From NCBI GenBank assembly GCA_017354895.1, contig CP071493.1, forward strand, positions 8,432,001 to 8,496,000: DNA of 64,000 bases, written 5' to 3'. Made by a program: the position numbers and the translations under genes. The notes beneath the pieces were generated by a model, which was not told the DNA's origin, made no database searches, and worked only from the letters and a program-made list of their open reading frames with translations. The stretch comes from Podospora comata. Taxonomy: Eukaryota; Ascomycota; Sordariomycetes; Sordariales; Podosporaceae. How positions within the stretch are numbered: the first letter of the stretch is position 1; each line of letters starts with the position of its first letter. Positions 23,462 through 34,920 of this stretch are shown here, piece by piece.

Positions 23462-24073
23462 ATGGCCGTCGCAAAGCCAACAAACGCCCGGATCTCCCAG
23501 GCAACCGACATCCTCCTCTCCCCGACCAAACCCACACTCGGACGCTACCGCGCCTACATCCATGCGCGCAACCGTTTCTTCTCCGCCTTTCACCCCAAAG
23601 GCCGGTTCGTGAGGATCCCCACCCCCTCGGACAACCTCCTCTGCGGGCTGTACGCCATTGTCATTTCGTTTCAGCACCAGCACCCGGGTCTGACACCGGC
23701 CCCTACCTTGGAGCACTTGCTGTCTGTCTGTCGGGGTTGCGGTTTTGACAACGAGGGGAATCTCTCCGGGGATCAGCTCTCGCTTGTTTTTTCTGCCTGG
23801 GGGGACAAGACAGTTTTTGATGACGGGGGGGGGCCGAACAGGAGGAGGTGTCAGCTGGGGTATTTGAGTCGGTACAATGGGCCTGGGTGGGAGGACGAAG
23901 CAGAAAGGGGAGAGGATGTTCCAGTCATGATGGGGACTAGGGAGGTGGATACGGAAGAGGAAAAGGGGGATATTCTGAGGCTGTGGGTTTGGAATGACGG
24001 CGGCTGGGCTGGGGGTGGGATGGGGCATTGGGAGGGGATCAGGAGGGTAGGTGAAGAAGGGGATGATGTGTAG
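23462..24073 (+). CDS. Unrecognised protein, possible OTU/papain-like cysteine protease fold
   Basis: Single exon, 203 residues. I do not recognise the family. Two segments look like protease active-site motifs in papain/OTU order. The first is SDNLLCGLYAIVISF near residues 57-71, an acidic residue a few positions before Cys-Gly at the start of a hydrophobic helix. The second is GHWEGI near residue 190, a His after a glycine-rich turn. The spacing D-N-x-x-C is one residue longer than the classical OTU D-G-x-C, so the assignment is weak. The region between about 125 and 165 is low in complexity and acidic. The first in-frame ATG is at 23462. It could equally be a fungal-specific orphan. Confidence 0.65.
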   Translation: MAVAKPTNARISQATDILLSPTKPTLGRYRAYIHARNRFFSAFHPKGRFVRIPTPSDNLLCGLYAIVISFQHQHPGLTPAPTLEHLLSVCRGCGFDNEGNLSGDQLSLVFSAWGDKTVFDDGGGPNRRRCQLGYLSRYNGPGWEDEAERGEDVPVMMGTREVDTEEEKGDILRLWVWNDGGWAGGGMGHWEGIRRVGEEGDDV

Positions 24074-24437
24074 GTGTTTGGCATCTCGGTGCTCGCAAAG
24101 ATATTCAGATGGGGATCACAATGAAGTTTTAGGGGATCTTTTGCACGTACGGTATGATCTTCTCGTCCACTTCTGATGCGCAACAAGGTAAACAAACTCA
24201 ACCACTGCAAAGACAGGTTATTTTGGTTTATACTCCCGACGTCAGCTGGCAGATATGGACTGGGTATCAGGGTAACGATTCGGGAAATTCTACCTAGAAG
24301 CTCTATCTTGGTTTTAATGATATTCCACCAAAGTCCGCTGAATTGAGTGATAGTTGCCGCTGTTGCATATCAAATGTTTTCATTCGCTCATAACTTGGGT
24401 TTACTGAACCGTTTAGGTCAATAGAGGAACCGCCCTA
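24074..24437. other. Convergent gap
   Basis: No gene seen; probably the 3' ends of two convergent transcripts. Confidence 0.45.
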
Positions 24438-25298
24438 TCAAGGCCCTTCTTGTGGTTGCAGAGGTACTTGTGACCCTCCTTGAGCTTGCACTTGGCTTCG
24501 AATGTGGTTCAAAACCAAGCCTGGAGACTGGCTCTTTTGTTGGAGTCGTCGCTCCCATAATAGTGGCTGGGCATGCTGCTGATGGTGGCCAAAGCCTGTT
24601 GCGTGATTTTGAGGCTGCTCTTGCTGCCAAACAAGACCTTGTACGCGATCTTGAAGCTGGTTTTGTTACAGGGGGGGATTTTGGGGTTGGCTTTGCTCCT
24701 GGTGTTGTGTATCTCCCGCATCCTGCCTTACGGGCTGTGGTGTTGGTGCCGTGCTATTCGTGTCCGTTTCGAACATTGTGAGAATAGTATCAGGGTCTGA
24801 CAAGTCTGACAACAGTTGCATACAAAACGAGATCCAGTCAGAAGCTTTGTTTGAACCTCCACTGTTGTTTTTAAGCAGAGGAATTGCCGCTCTCTCGATG
24901 AGCGCTTCAAAGTTCCAGCGATATCGAAGCGTACCTAACCGCTTCCATTGCTCTTTTGGGCAAATTCTTTTGGTCTTATTGGACAGCTCAGCCGAATTTA
25001 AAAGTGTCCGCACTACACCATCATTAGTGAACTCGTATAGATAGGCTTCGTATGGCTGTGTCGCCGACGTGCTGCGCTGTTCAGACTGCTGAATCTGAGA
25101 TGCTGAGGTTAGAGCTAGAGCCGTGGGAGGATTGAATTCATATAACAGAAAGCATGGGTGTTGAAATGGTTCTGCTAAGGTGATGTAGAAGAGACTCTTG
25201 GGTTTGCTGGAGATGTCTAAGAGATCATCTACCTCCTCCTCTCGGGGCCCTGTGAGCCTGAGGACTTCGTTCCCTTGGTTCACCGCGGCACTGCCCAT
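24438..25298 (-). CDS. Unrecognised protein with a glutamine-rich tail
   Basis: Two exons, 24732-25298 and 24438-24656, give 261 residues. The N-terminal 165 residues look folded, with segments SLFYITLAEPFQHPCFLLYE and KRICPKEQWKRLGTLRYRW. The rest is rich in Gln, Pro and Ser. The 75-nt intron is a multiple of three and carries an in-frame TAA. Its donor GTAAGG and its 3' end, with TGTAAC about 10 nt before the CAG acceptor, are good consensus matches, so I favour splicing. If the intron is kept, the protein stops early at 210 residues. A basic open frame without ATG lies just upstream (about 25280-25465) in another phase and might be a missed first exon. I do not recognise the family. Confidence 0.6.
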
Positions 25299-25898
25299 TG
25301 ATTGCCTCGACTCCCTCGGAGGATGCTTTTGGTTGTGGGTGGAATAGTTGACGGTGGCCTTGGGAGTTGTTCCGCTGACGCGGCGTCAGGCTGGAGTTTG
25401 GGGTGGGCCGTGGGCGTTGTTGAGTGAGCGGAAGTCTTTTTGGCTGGATTTTGACGTTTCTTCACGGTTGTGGAAAATTGAGCTCGGCTCCGTATGAATG
25501 GTAAGGTTCAAATGAAAATCTATGAATGCAGTTTTATTGCGCAAAGGCCATGGGGTAATCAAGTGGACTGGAGGCTGCTTGAGCTGTAGCCATAAAGGTG
25601 CTTCGTGACAAGTTCAGCTGTCATCTTTGGTGGAAGTGAGGCGCGAAGAAGGGTTTGGAACCAGATTGCGCCCCCGTCGTCATCCCAAAAATTATCTGGT
25701 CAGCGGTCTTTCCATGTTTCCTGTTGGCTCCTCCCATTTCACTCCTTTCCAATCTTCGTTCCTGCCATGCCCATATGACCTACTTCCAACTCGCCGCGTG
25801 TCTGTCGCTGCCTCCCCTTTCCCTCTATCCCCAACCCTGCCTTCCATGACATCAAACACCTCATCCCAGTATTTTCTCTGCTCATGCTATGCACAAAG
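25299..25898. other. Gap between the Q-rich protein gene and tok1
   Basis: Apart from a possible missed 5' exon for the Q-rich protein (25280-25465), I see no gene. The part next to 25898 should be the tok1 3' untranslated region. Confidence 0.4.
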
Positions 25899-28332
25899 TT
25901 AGTTGGCTTGTAACTTGTTATCAGTGAGAGTTGTATTCACCTTCTGGACCTGTCTCCTCATCCATCGTCCCAAACTTTCACACAGCCTATCAAGAATCCA
26001 CTCTGCTTCAGTAACGTCGGCGAGCAGAGGGCTATCTTCACCAATCCAGTCCCATTCTGTTTGTTCATCCCTCTCCACCGACTCATCGCTTTCTAAAGAA
26101 GACAAGGCGGTGAATCGTATCAGCTTCGTGAATCTTTCCCACTCGCCATATGAGTACACCTTTGGCGGATGGGATCTCAGGTCGTGGGCGACAGCCTTGA
26201 TGGTAGCGGATAGCTCTTTGGCAAGCTCATTGTCATCATACTTCTCCTTTTCCAGCACCCGACTCCCGTCTTGCTGCTGACCAAGAGAACGCTCGGGGTC
26301 TATGTCGCTGAAATGCCGCTCGTCACGCATAGGTCTCTCTGGACGCTTGCCTTTTTCTGTGTCGACCTGTTTCCTATTTAATAACTTGGCCAGAGTTGAG
26401 TGACGAGTGAGAAAGCTTTTGAGGATTCCCTTCTTGGGCATGATGGTCCAATCTGCCAGAGTAAAGGTACCCCTGTTGATAGCCATGACAACGGTTTGAC
26501 TCATTTGCTGAACCAGGACTGTGACAATGGGAACCGCGGTGATGGACCAGACAATAAAGAACGGCTTGCCAATGTTGGACTTGGGGGCGAGATCACCATA
26601 CCTGCTCAGTAATTAGCTTGGGAAACAAGTCACAATGAAGATTGGCCAGGATATTTACCCGATCGTCAAGATTGCCACAAAGCAAAAGTAAAGGCTGTCA
26701 AAGTATCTCCATTGGGATATCCGTTTTTCAGTCACCATGAAAACCAGAGCCCCAATTGTCCAAAAGGAGAAAAATACCAACAGTGCCATCCCAAGCGCCC
26801 ATGATCTGTGTCCAAGGTCAGCAGTCAGTCTGTCACGACAAAGCAAAAGGGGCCTACTGTTTCCAGTGTTTTGTCTCCTCCTGTATCTGCCTCATGACAT
26901 CAAACCTGTCCTTTTCCTCCTCCAACAACAGTAGTTTCTGCCGCCGCTTCTTTCGTCTGTCGCGAAGAGTTTCTTCTCCGCTGCCAACCGCATTTTGGGC
27001 CTTGCCCTCGTCAAATGTAACTGCTCTTCCCACAATCTCCAGGCGCCCGAGCTGCATTATGGATGCCCGGCGGGCATATTCTGAGGCGCTCTCTGCCAGG
27101 CCTCCTTCGGCAGCTGCTGAATCCGGCCTCACGGGCGGCAGGCCTAACCGCTCTCTCAGTTCCTTTTCACTGGTCACTGTTCTCCCGACAGTCGACTCGC
27201 GTTTGTGTTGCCGATGACGTTTGATGATCTTGTCCGCGCTGATGTTGGCTGCGAAGCGCGTCAGGCTGCCAATGACAAGACCCAAGAAGATGACACCAAT
27301 AATCTGGAATGCAAACAGAAATCCCCTTCCCGAATCGGTTTTGGGTGCGAAGTCTCCGAACCCCACAGTGAGGATTGTCTGATTCTCGTCATCAGCAAGG
27401 TTCTGACTACGCACCAGGGGACCAGCTGACTTACCACTTGAGAGAAATATAAGGAATCAGCATAAGTAAAGCCTTCCAACGCGCAAAACACCCCTGCACC
27501 TCCTGCCAACCAGAAGAAAAAGCTCATGGTCTGGAGAATCAGTGTCCTTTGGTCGTCATCTAGCTCAAATTTTTGTGGATAATGTCCCTTAAAGTAGCCA
27601 ACCATGTTAACCATCAGCATGGCACAGCTGAGGACGTACATGAGCGATGCCAGGACGGAGTGCCAAAAGCCCTGAGAATATGCTTCACCAGGCGCCACAG
27701 GTGGTGCATAGATTGCCATGGCAATTTCCACGACTATCAGCTGTGTGCAAAATGGACATGTCAGAATATCGTGACATAGAATGGGTGTGTAAGTACCTAC
27801 GATGAGAGCCGACAAGAGCCAGAATACAATTGATAAAGGCAAGGCCACTATGTATCGTACTCGACGTGTGAAGTTTAACAGCAGAAACAAGTGGCCAAGG
27901 AGGCCAAAGATGATGGAGAAGATGTTGGGGATGATTTCCCTGTGGATGTGGTGAGCGGGAATAATTTCTTTTGGAAGGGGGTATAATCTCACCAATTTGG
28001 ATCAGGTATACCCCAAGCGGCATCATCGGAGCCATGGTTGTCGCTGAATGGCAAGCCATTGTTAGGCAATGTGAATCTCCATGGACTCACCAAGGACACG
28101 ATGGACAAGACGTTGGAGAACGGCCCAATGGTTGCAGCGATGAGTGGAATGGCCGTCGAAGCAAACCACCACTTTCTGCCACCGAAAGGTCAGCTATGTG
28201 CACCAGAAACATAAACACAATATAGAAAACATACTGGGGCAAGTTATCACTTTGTCCTCGAAGCTTTATCCGACCTCCTGCAGCGGTTCGGATTGCGGCA
28301 ACCGGAGCCGGAGCTGATGGTTTGTTGGGCAT
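25899..28332 (-). CDS. tok1: TOK-type outward-rectifying potassium channel (8 TM, 2 pores)
   Basis: Plasma-membrane K+ channel with two pore loops and eight membrane segments, found only in fungi. Seven exons (28235-28332, 27993-28175, 27801-27939, 27435-27740, 26858-27378, 26659-26805, 25899-26601) give 698 residues, close to yeast Tok1. The first selectivity filter is TILTVGFGDFAPKT, assembled across the exon 4/5 junction. The second is AILTIGYGDLAPKS, assembled across exon 6/7. Hydrophobic segments include STAIPLIAATIGPF, IFSIIFGLLGHLFLLL, LMYVLSCAMLMVNMVG and ALGMALLVFFSFW. A long charged cytoplasmic loop (about residues 275-415) and a charged C-terminus of about 200 residues follow. Exon 2 contains a sequence that mimics a complete intron (28044-28090), discussed in the findings. 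Confidence 0.94.
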
Positions 28333-30542
28333 ATCTGCTCGTCATATAACAGCTTCGTGTTTATCTCCAACAGGGCTTGTTGTTGACGATAAAACTTGCA
28401 TATAAACATTGATTTGGAGCGCCAACGTCCGACGATGTCCTTGCGGAAAAGAATGGAAGGGGAACAGGGCAAGCCACCAATCACTTTCTCTCCAGTCGAG
28501 CGAGATCGCTGTGGGACTTCATTGTGGTCTGTATACTTGAGGTTGACAGCACCATGAGAAACCTATCAGCAGGCTCACGTGTGATTCGGAAGGGTATCAC
28601 AGTTGCGATGTAGGTACCGATGGTACACGGGGGAGCGAGTTCTCCTTGCACAAAGACAGAACTTTGTCGGAGTCTGACCAAGTCCCTGACATGAAGCAGC
28701 TTGGCTCCATGCCTCTCGCCCGCAGGATACCGACTCACTAAGTACAAGTGTTTGACATTTGTCCATCCACCACTTCGGATGACTCAATAGTCGTGATCTT
28801 GTCATATGTGGCGGTTACTATACATTGTCGGGCAGGCTGGCGTTTGTGGCTTCCTATTCCATCCGATTGGACTTCCTGGAGTGGAAAGTATGATGTATAT
28901 TTGGTGTTGCAGAGAGCCTTGTGCTCATGGCCTCATGAGGTTTCTCGTTCCTGCCTCCATTCGTAGTATCATGATTCTCCCACAATCCCAATCTGGAGGT
29001 CCGCCGCCACTTCCCTCTGGGGCCGTGGGTTGAGACAACAGGCCCAATCATCCACTGGATGTAGCGGTATTTAGGGTAGTTACTGCCCCATAAGTTGGTC
29101 CTAAATCAGAGGCTGATTCTGGCTGTCTCATCAAACTATGGTGATTTCGACTTTGATAATCTTCCCAGAATTCTTTCTTGCATTAGCCATTGCAAATTCC
29201 CACTCTTTCATGAGGAGAGTCTACAACAAACTGGATAAGACTTCACATCTTTTTTATGTCATTCACATGAGGGATACCTACCGAGCTTGGATTACAGGAC
29301 CAGTTTTCTCACGTTCGTGATGGCATTACCAAGATGATGACATTACCAAGATAACTGTAGCTTTTAAAACTGGGAGATATGAACTTTTCCAGATAAGAGT
29401 AGAATCCAAATATTTCTCCAAGTTTTAACACCCCAAATATATTCATGAGACTGCCGGTGTTGCTCTCCCTCATCTGGTGTCAGTTTGATATGGTCTGTGA
29501 TGATTACGAGCAAGCACGACGCACTGACGTTCTACCTCAACCTCAACAGTGCACGGACAATTTACAGTGACGTAAATTTGCAGGCGTGCACGGACCCTGA
29601 AAACCAGCCTATATATTTCACAGTCCCAGCCCCTAATTTACTGGTTTTCTTTTTTCTTCTTCATACTTACCTTGGCCAACCTCCGGGAGATCATGAATTC
29701 CTAGGGGTAGGGTGACTAGCCTTCATTGCACATCGAGGAGTTTGGTTGTCTTTAATTGCCCTTCGGGGTCGTTATGGCCGCAATTTTTGATGTTTACCTC
29801 TCTTTTTCATCATGCACCCGACTCTGTTGGGCCATGAGGAAGAAGCCTCCATTGTTTTGTGGTGATGTAAATCAAGTAATCCGTAGCCCCGAAGATGATT
29901 GTGTCGGTTCACAACTGAGTTGGACTGACGAACGATATGGTCGCAGAAACTATTTCAAGCCGAATATTTCCAGCGGCCCTCCCGTCTTGGTGCAGGCCGA
30001 TCACCAAAGCGCAAAACACGTCCTTCTGGGCGGTCCGTGACTCCGTCTCACCAAGGCATCTTTGGCTTCCTGCTTTGACCACTCTCGACGAGGTCACCGA
30101 GGCATTGCACTTACCAAAAAGTCCAGACGTCTGTCTAACTTGAAGAAATTTGTTTGTTCAACATGCTAAGGCCCGGCTTGGAGACCGTCGGGGAATTCGC
30201 AGTTTCAGATTGTCATCGCACCAGGGCACCGGCACACAGGTCTTTGCTTGAAAAAGGATCCGATCTGGCCTGACCTCGCTGACGGGCAGAGCTGTTCTGA
30301 CATTTGTTATCCGAATAGGGCCCTCCCTTACATTCCTCAGAGCGGCGCGGCATGGAACGTGTCAAACCGCGCCTCGTCTCACCCAGTACCAACGCTCAAA
30401 ACCACAGCGGTCCTCTTGCTCGACCAGTCGGTTGTGCCTCAATACGAACCGTAGATCTGCACATTTCTTCTCCCGTTGTCAACTCCAAATCAACAACCAG
30501 AAGAAGTATCATGATCATTGTGAACAATCAACGATCGAAATC
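28333..30542. other. Long divergent gap between tok1 and the proline-rich protein gene
   Basis: 2.2 kb without a supported gene. Open frames are short and without motifs. The middle, about 29330-29420, is AT-rich and holds a small imperfect direct repeat around ATTACCAAGAT. The outer parts should hold the two promoters. Confidence 0.5.
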
Positions 30543-31520
30543 ATGTCGTCAACAGCGCCCTCACCACCGCCTGTGCCAGAGAAGACGCCAGTTCGACCCT
30601 ATTATGCGCCTCTGGTTCCCTCCCCACTGAACCCGAAGAACTGCTTCCAAATACCCCCCCCAACATCACCACCAGGATCTCCATCTCCCAGAACACCACC
30701 GCCTAAAAGACCCAGTCTCCGCAGGCCAGCCTCCCAGACGAGCCCGACTCAGATCCTTCTTCGTCAAAAGGCCGCCGCCGCCTTTAGGTCAGAGAGCCTG
30801 ATCAAGGCTTACAGCAGCAGCAACAACAACAACTACATCTCCCTCGGGAGCAGTCGCCGCCACGCCAGCAGCCGGAACCCATTCCTCAACATGACCCAGC
30901 ACCAGAACCTCACAACCGCTGACACCATCGACATTCTCTATTCCCTGGATATTGACGATGATGACGACACCAACCCCACAGGCGACCTCGGTCTGATCAC
31001 GCCAGGCAACAACACCAGCAACAAGCCACTGCCGCCAGTCCCCATGCCCCCTCCTCTATTTTCGTCTTCTTCCCCAGGGCAGGACCCCAACAGCGACAGC
31101 CCACCAGAGCGAGAAGACCATCGGCTGCAAGAAAAAGATGACCTCGACCTCCTTAGTTCAACCCCCTATCACGAGGACTACGACTACGATTACAGAGACA
31201 AGGAGGAGATCGACCTCGAGAACAGCTGTTACTTTGAGCGGGAAAGGGCAACACTACCCTCGGGAAGGACAGCCTCTTTTGACGACTCGGGAGGGAGGGG
31301 ACGATCGACGCTAGGGAAGGCAAGACGCGGTGGTGGCAGTGGTGCTGAACACAGGTCAGGGGTCACAAGGCTTGTGATCCACCTCGGCCGAGGGCTGGTG
31401 ATACTGGCGATCGTGATCTGGTTTGTGCTGCTTCACGGGCTTTTGAGGACCTTTGGCGGGGCGAGGAGGCCTCCTCCTCCTGACTCCAGCTTGGGGTCTG
31501 CTTCTGATTTGGAGGCATAG
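30543..31520 (+). CDS. Unrecognised proline-rich protein with a C-terminal membrane anchor
   Basis: 325 residues from the Met at 30543. An in-frame Met also exists upstream at 30432, but the extra sequence looks like leader. The first 240 residues are disordered: polyproline stretches such as PPPVPEKTP and PPPTSPPGSP, Asn and Ser runs, an acidic DIDDDDD patch and a Tyr/Asp repeat YHEDYDYDY. Near residue 278 a single hydrophobic segment, LVIHLGRGLVILAIVIWFVL, is followed by a short basic and proline-rich tail. This is the topology of a tail-anchored or type II membrane protein. Proline motifs could bind SH3 or WW domains; that is inference. A C13/T8 tract lies just downstream. No family recognised. 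Confidence 0.7.
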   Translation: MSSTAPSPPPVPEKTPVRPYYAPLVPSPLNPKNCFQIPPPTSPPGSPSPRTPPPKRPSLRRPASQTSPTQILLRQKAAAAFRSESLIKAYSSSNNNNYISLGSSRRHASSRNPFLNMTQHQNLTTADTIDILYSLDIDDDDDTNPTGDLGLITPGNNTSNKPLPPVPMPPPLFSSSSPGQDPNSDSPPEREDHRLQEKDDLDLLSSTPYHEDYDYDYRDKEEIDLENSCYFERERATLPSGRTASFDDSGGRGRSTLGKARRGGGSGAEHRSGVTRLVIHLGRGLVILAIVIWFVLLHGLLRTFGGARRPPPPDSSLGSASDLEA

Positions 31521-32335
31521 ACATCGATTCCATTCTTCTACTGATGGCGAGCCTTTCCCCCCCCCCCCCTTTTTTTTCTCCTCTTGTTCCATTTTCTTTG
31601 GTATAGGACTCAACGGCTGGCGACAACTTGGGGGCTTTTTGGTTCTTTTTCTGGTTGCATTAAATAGGTCAAGAAGATTAGGGGCAGGAGTCCAAAACGG
31701 CGGGGGAAGGACCGGGCTTGTTACGTTTTGTGTACATATATTCAGCATTTCAAGTTGCATTACAGGGGCGCGGATTTTCTGTGGCTTCAGGACACGGTAG
31801 CTCAGGGTATTTGTGGTTCACGAAAGACGTCAAGATCACATTTTCACAAACATACGCCGTTTCTGTCTTCCGTCTTCCGTTAAAGTTACCATGACCCACC
31901 GGAGCCTTGATTTGCCAACTCGCTAGGCGTGGAACCGCTTACTGCAAATTACCTGAGCAAAAGTAATGGGACTGGAGAACCAGAGAGCCCATTTGGACTG
32001 TGGGCGACTGATTCCTTGCTACTTAGGGTGCCATCATGGATGAAAAAGGCTACAAATGCACCTGACCAAGCCCAACCTGACCCTCCCAAATCCCTTGCCC
32101 GACCCTCAAAAGAAAAACTTATCAACTGTTTACTGGGCGTTGATGGCTAAAGTCGAACCTTGCCCCGTTTGTTGTTTCCCTGTCGCTCCCCATATCCATC
32201 GTTCTGCGAGATACAAACAATTTAGCAACTCCGTTCCCCATCCACCTCTTTTTTCGCTGTCCGGTTGTTTGTTTCCTCTCTATAAATACCCTCGTCTTCG
32301 GCCCCAGCAACCCGACGAAATGATATTACGCCAGA
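31521..32335. other. Convergent gap with a poly-C/poly-T tract
   Basis: No gene seen. It starts with a 13-base C run and an 8-base T run (31557-31577) just past the stop codon of the proline-rich gene, within its probable 3' untranslated region. The remainder leads into the 3' end of cullin-1. Confidence 0.5.
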
Positions 32336-34920
32336 TAACCGAGCTCATCGTCCTCCAAGCGCTCGAGGTACTCCTTGTCGAGCAGAATCTCGATACACTT
32401 CTTGATATCGGCAACCTTGGGCACAAAACGGGACCGGATTTGGTTAATGGTTTCGGAAACGAGCTGCTGGTGCTTCATCTTCTTGCGGGCCTTCATGATG
32501 CGGACAATGGCAGACTAGGTGTCTATGTTAGCATTTGATTCGTCCTCTTGGGACCATGGAAAAATAAGAGGACATACCTGAAGCAACAGTTTCCTGTCTT
32601 CTTCAATCGTCTTGTTCGTCTCTGCCTCCTCCTGCTTCGTCTCGCTCTTCATGCCAACGTTCAGATTGACCCTGTACTTCTTGTTCTTGAAGTCGAGGTT
32701 CAGAGAATACGTATTGCCAGGCCCCACCTTGGCACCAGAATCACAGGTCAGGACCTTGGCTTTGAGGCAGACCAGGAGCGCTGGATCCAGAGATTCGCTG
32801 TTGAGTTGAGTTGTTTGCGCAATTTCCTCATACGTGTTTTGAAGCTTTTCGTTGAACAGAAGCAAGATGGCCATCTGATACACAGATACTGAAAATGTGT
32901 ATGGCATCTTGGCGTTTCGAACATAGTTCGCCTTGATGTCTCCCTTGCAAAGCTGCCACAACCAGGTGAGCTTCCGGCCATCGTGCTTGTGCTTATAGAA
33001 ACGTGTGAAGCGCTCGCAATCTTGCGCAATTTCCTCCGGTGGGTTGAAGTTTGTCCCCGGGGCAGTCAGGGGCCAGAAACCTGTGCCCAGTACCGAGTAG
33101 GTAGAGTCCAAGTTCTTGCCCTCGATGCTGGCCTGTACGTGCCCCTTGAAGCCAGTATTCAGATCTTTGGAGATCTGCATATCCTGGAACATGCGCTGCA
33201 GCTTGCTGGTGTACTCGAATCCGCACGCCTCCTTGAGCTTGCTGATCATGCTAGTCTCGGCGTCATCGGACGACGAGTTGCTGTGAACCAACCGGCGAGC
33301 CAACATGCGAGAGTAGAACTTTTGAAAGACATCTTTGTCCTCAATGTATTTGAACACAGTCATGATCTGCGTCAAAGTCTCCTCCAGAGCACCATCTTCC
33401 ACACCAGTGCTGCTCTTGCGCAAAAGGATATCGGTATACTTGGCCAGGAGCTCCGGCGACTTGTTGGATCCAGACTTGCAGACTTCATTGCGGTTGACGA
33501 ATTCCCTGCACGCGTTATCGAGGGATCTTGTAAACTCGGCCTCATCGTTGAACGCGCGCTTGACCAAGCCTTGATACTGCGTGTGAATCTCAAGTAGCGC
33601 ATCCACGTAGACCTTGGGTTCCAACTTGTCGGCATCGGAGGCCACCTTGGCGACAGCAGCCAATCCGGCCTTGCGAACGTGATTTTCGAATTTGGCCCGC
33701 AAGGGGTCGAGGCCACCAGCAATACGCGAAAGCAAACTGTACATGCGCGCCATGTCTTCCTCCCTGTCATTATCAAGGAGAACCTGAAACTCGTCGCGGA
33801 GCAGGTTGCTGTGGTCCTCAATGAGCACCTGGTTACAAGCCTTCTTGAGCTGGATAATTATGTCCCCGATCAAGTATAGCTGCACTCGGTTTTCCTCCTC
33901 CTCCAGACGTGCCTCGGCTTTCTTCATGAACTCAACAACGCTGTTCTCGGCAAGGAACTGCTTGCTCTCGTTCGTGTAAAATACTTTGGTCGCCTCAAGG
34001 AATGGCTTCTCGAAATGGAAGCGATAGACGTTGAGCGTGGGCTTGTGGGAGTCGTTCTCATCGAGTCCCAAGGAGATGAAGGAGTCGACAACCAGTTTGA
34101 TCTGGTTATATTCGATGGTTTCGCCGTTGCGGTGCTTCTCCACCAGTTTAAGGACCGAGTCCATGACTTTGTGGACAACTTGGTGAAAGAGGACATCGCG
34201 CCATTTGACGAGGTGCAGGGTGTAGACATCATACACAGACTTCTTGCCCTCGTCCATCTCCCGCTTTACCCAGTGGCGGTTCAGGTACCCGAAGATATGG
34301 TGAATGTACTTTGCGGCGTTGGTGTAACGATTCCACTCCCGAATGTAGAAGGCTAGAAGGGCCTCTTCAGTGTGACTCTTCGATTCCTCCACAAGACTCG
34401 TCAGATGCTGTGCCAAATACTCATTGAGCAGCTTGTACAGGTCCTCTCCCAGTAAGTGTGCTACAGAGCCAAGTCAGCAATTCAAAGCGTCTAGACAACC
34501 AACGGAGACACTGACCACCTCTATGAGCTCCAAGCGAACCAGCGTTGAAGCTGACAGCCTTCTGGCTCGTGCAAAAATTGTGAACCGTTCTGGAGATGCA
34601 TAGTCAGTGTCGAGAACGTGAGGGCTCGGTAGGAAGGATTCGAAACGAACGTGTAGAGTTTCATGTACTGCCCGCGGCGAGGTTAGCGATGCGCCCATTC
34701 ACGGATGTAGGAGGGAGACATACGTCGGCGAGGTTCAGGCCGCTGTGGAGGTTTGTCATGATGCCATCGATGCCCGTTCGTAGGGTGAGCCATCTAAGTC
34801 ACATCAGCAGGCGTTCCTTCGCATTGGGGCGGCCTGGGCAAGACAGGCTTGGACCTGGACGTACGTGCTGTCGACATCATCACGGGTGTGGGAGGCACCC
34901 GAAAACGCTGGTGGAGGCAT
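32336..34920 (-). CDS. cul1: Cullin-1, scaffold of SCF ubiquitin ligases
   Basis: Scaffold that holds Skp1/F-box adaptors at its N-terminus and the RING protein Rbx1 at its C-terminus. Six exons (34865-34920, 34724-34794, 34651-34667, 34519-34589, 32578-34460, 32336-32514) give 758 residues. The third exon is only 17 nt and encodes YMKLYT with the neighbouring exon; it completes the conserved [13 protein letters not shown] segment that contacts Skp1. The cullin-homology region includes [20 protein letters not shown] and [16 protein letters not shown]. The C-terminal winged helix holds the neddylation site, [13 protein letters not shown], and the protein ends DDELGYLA. The N-terminal segment and the overall length point to Cul1 rather than Cul3 or Cul4. 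Confidence 0.95.

Noticed and set aside
24657-24731. Premature stop making the Q-rich protein a pseudogene
   Set aside because: A consensus intron of the right phase removes the stop and restores a plausible protein, so a broken gene need not be assumed.
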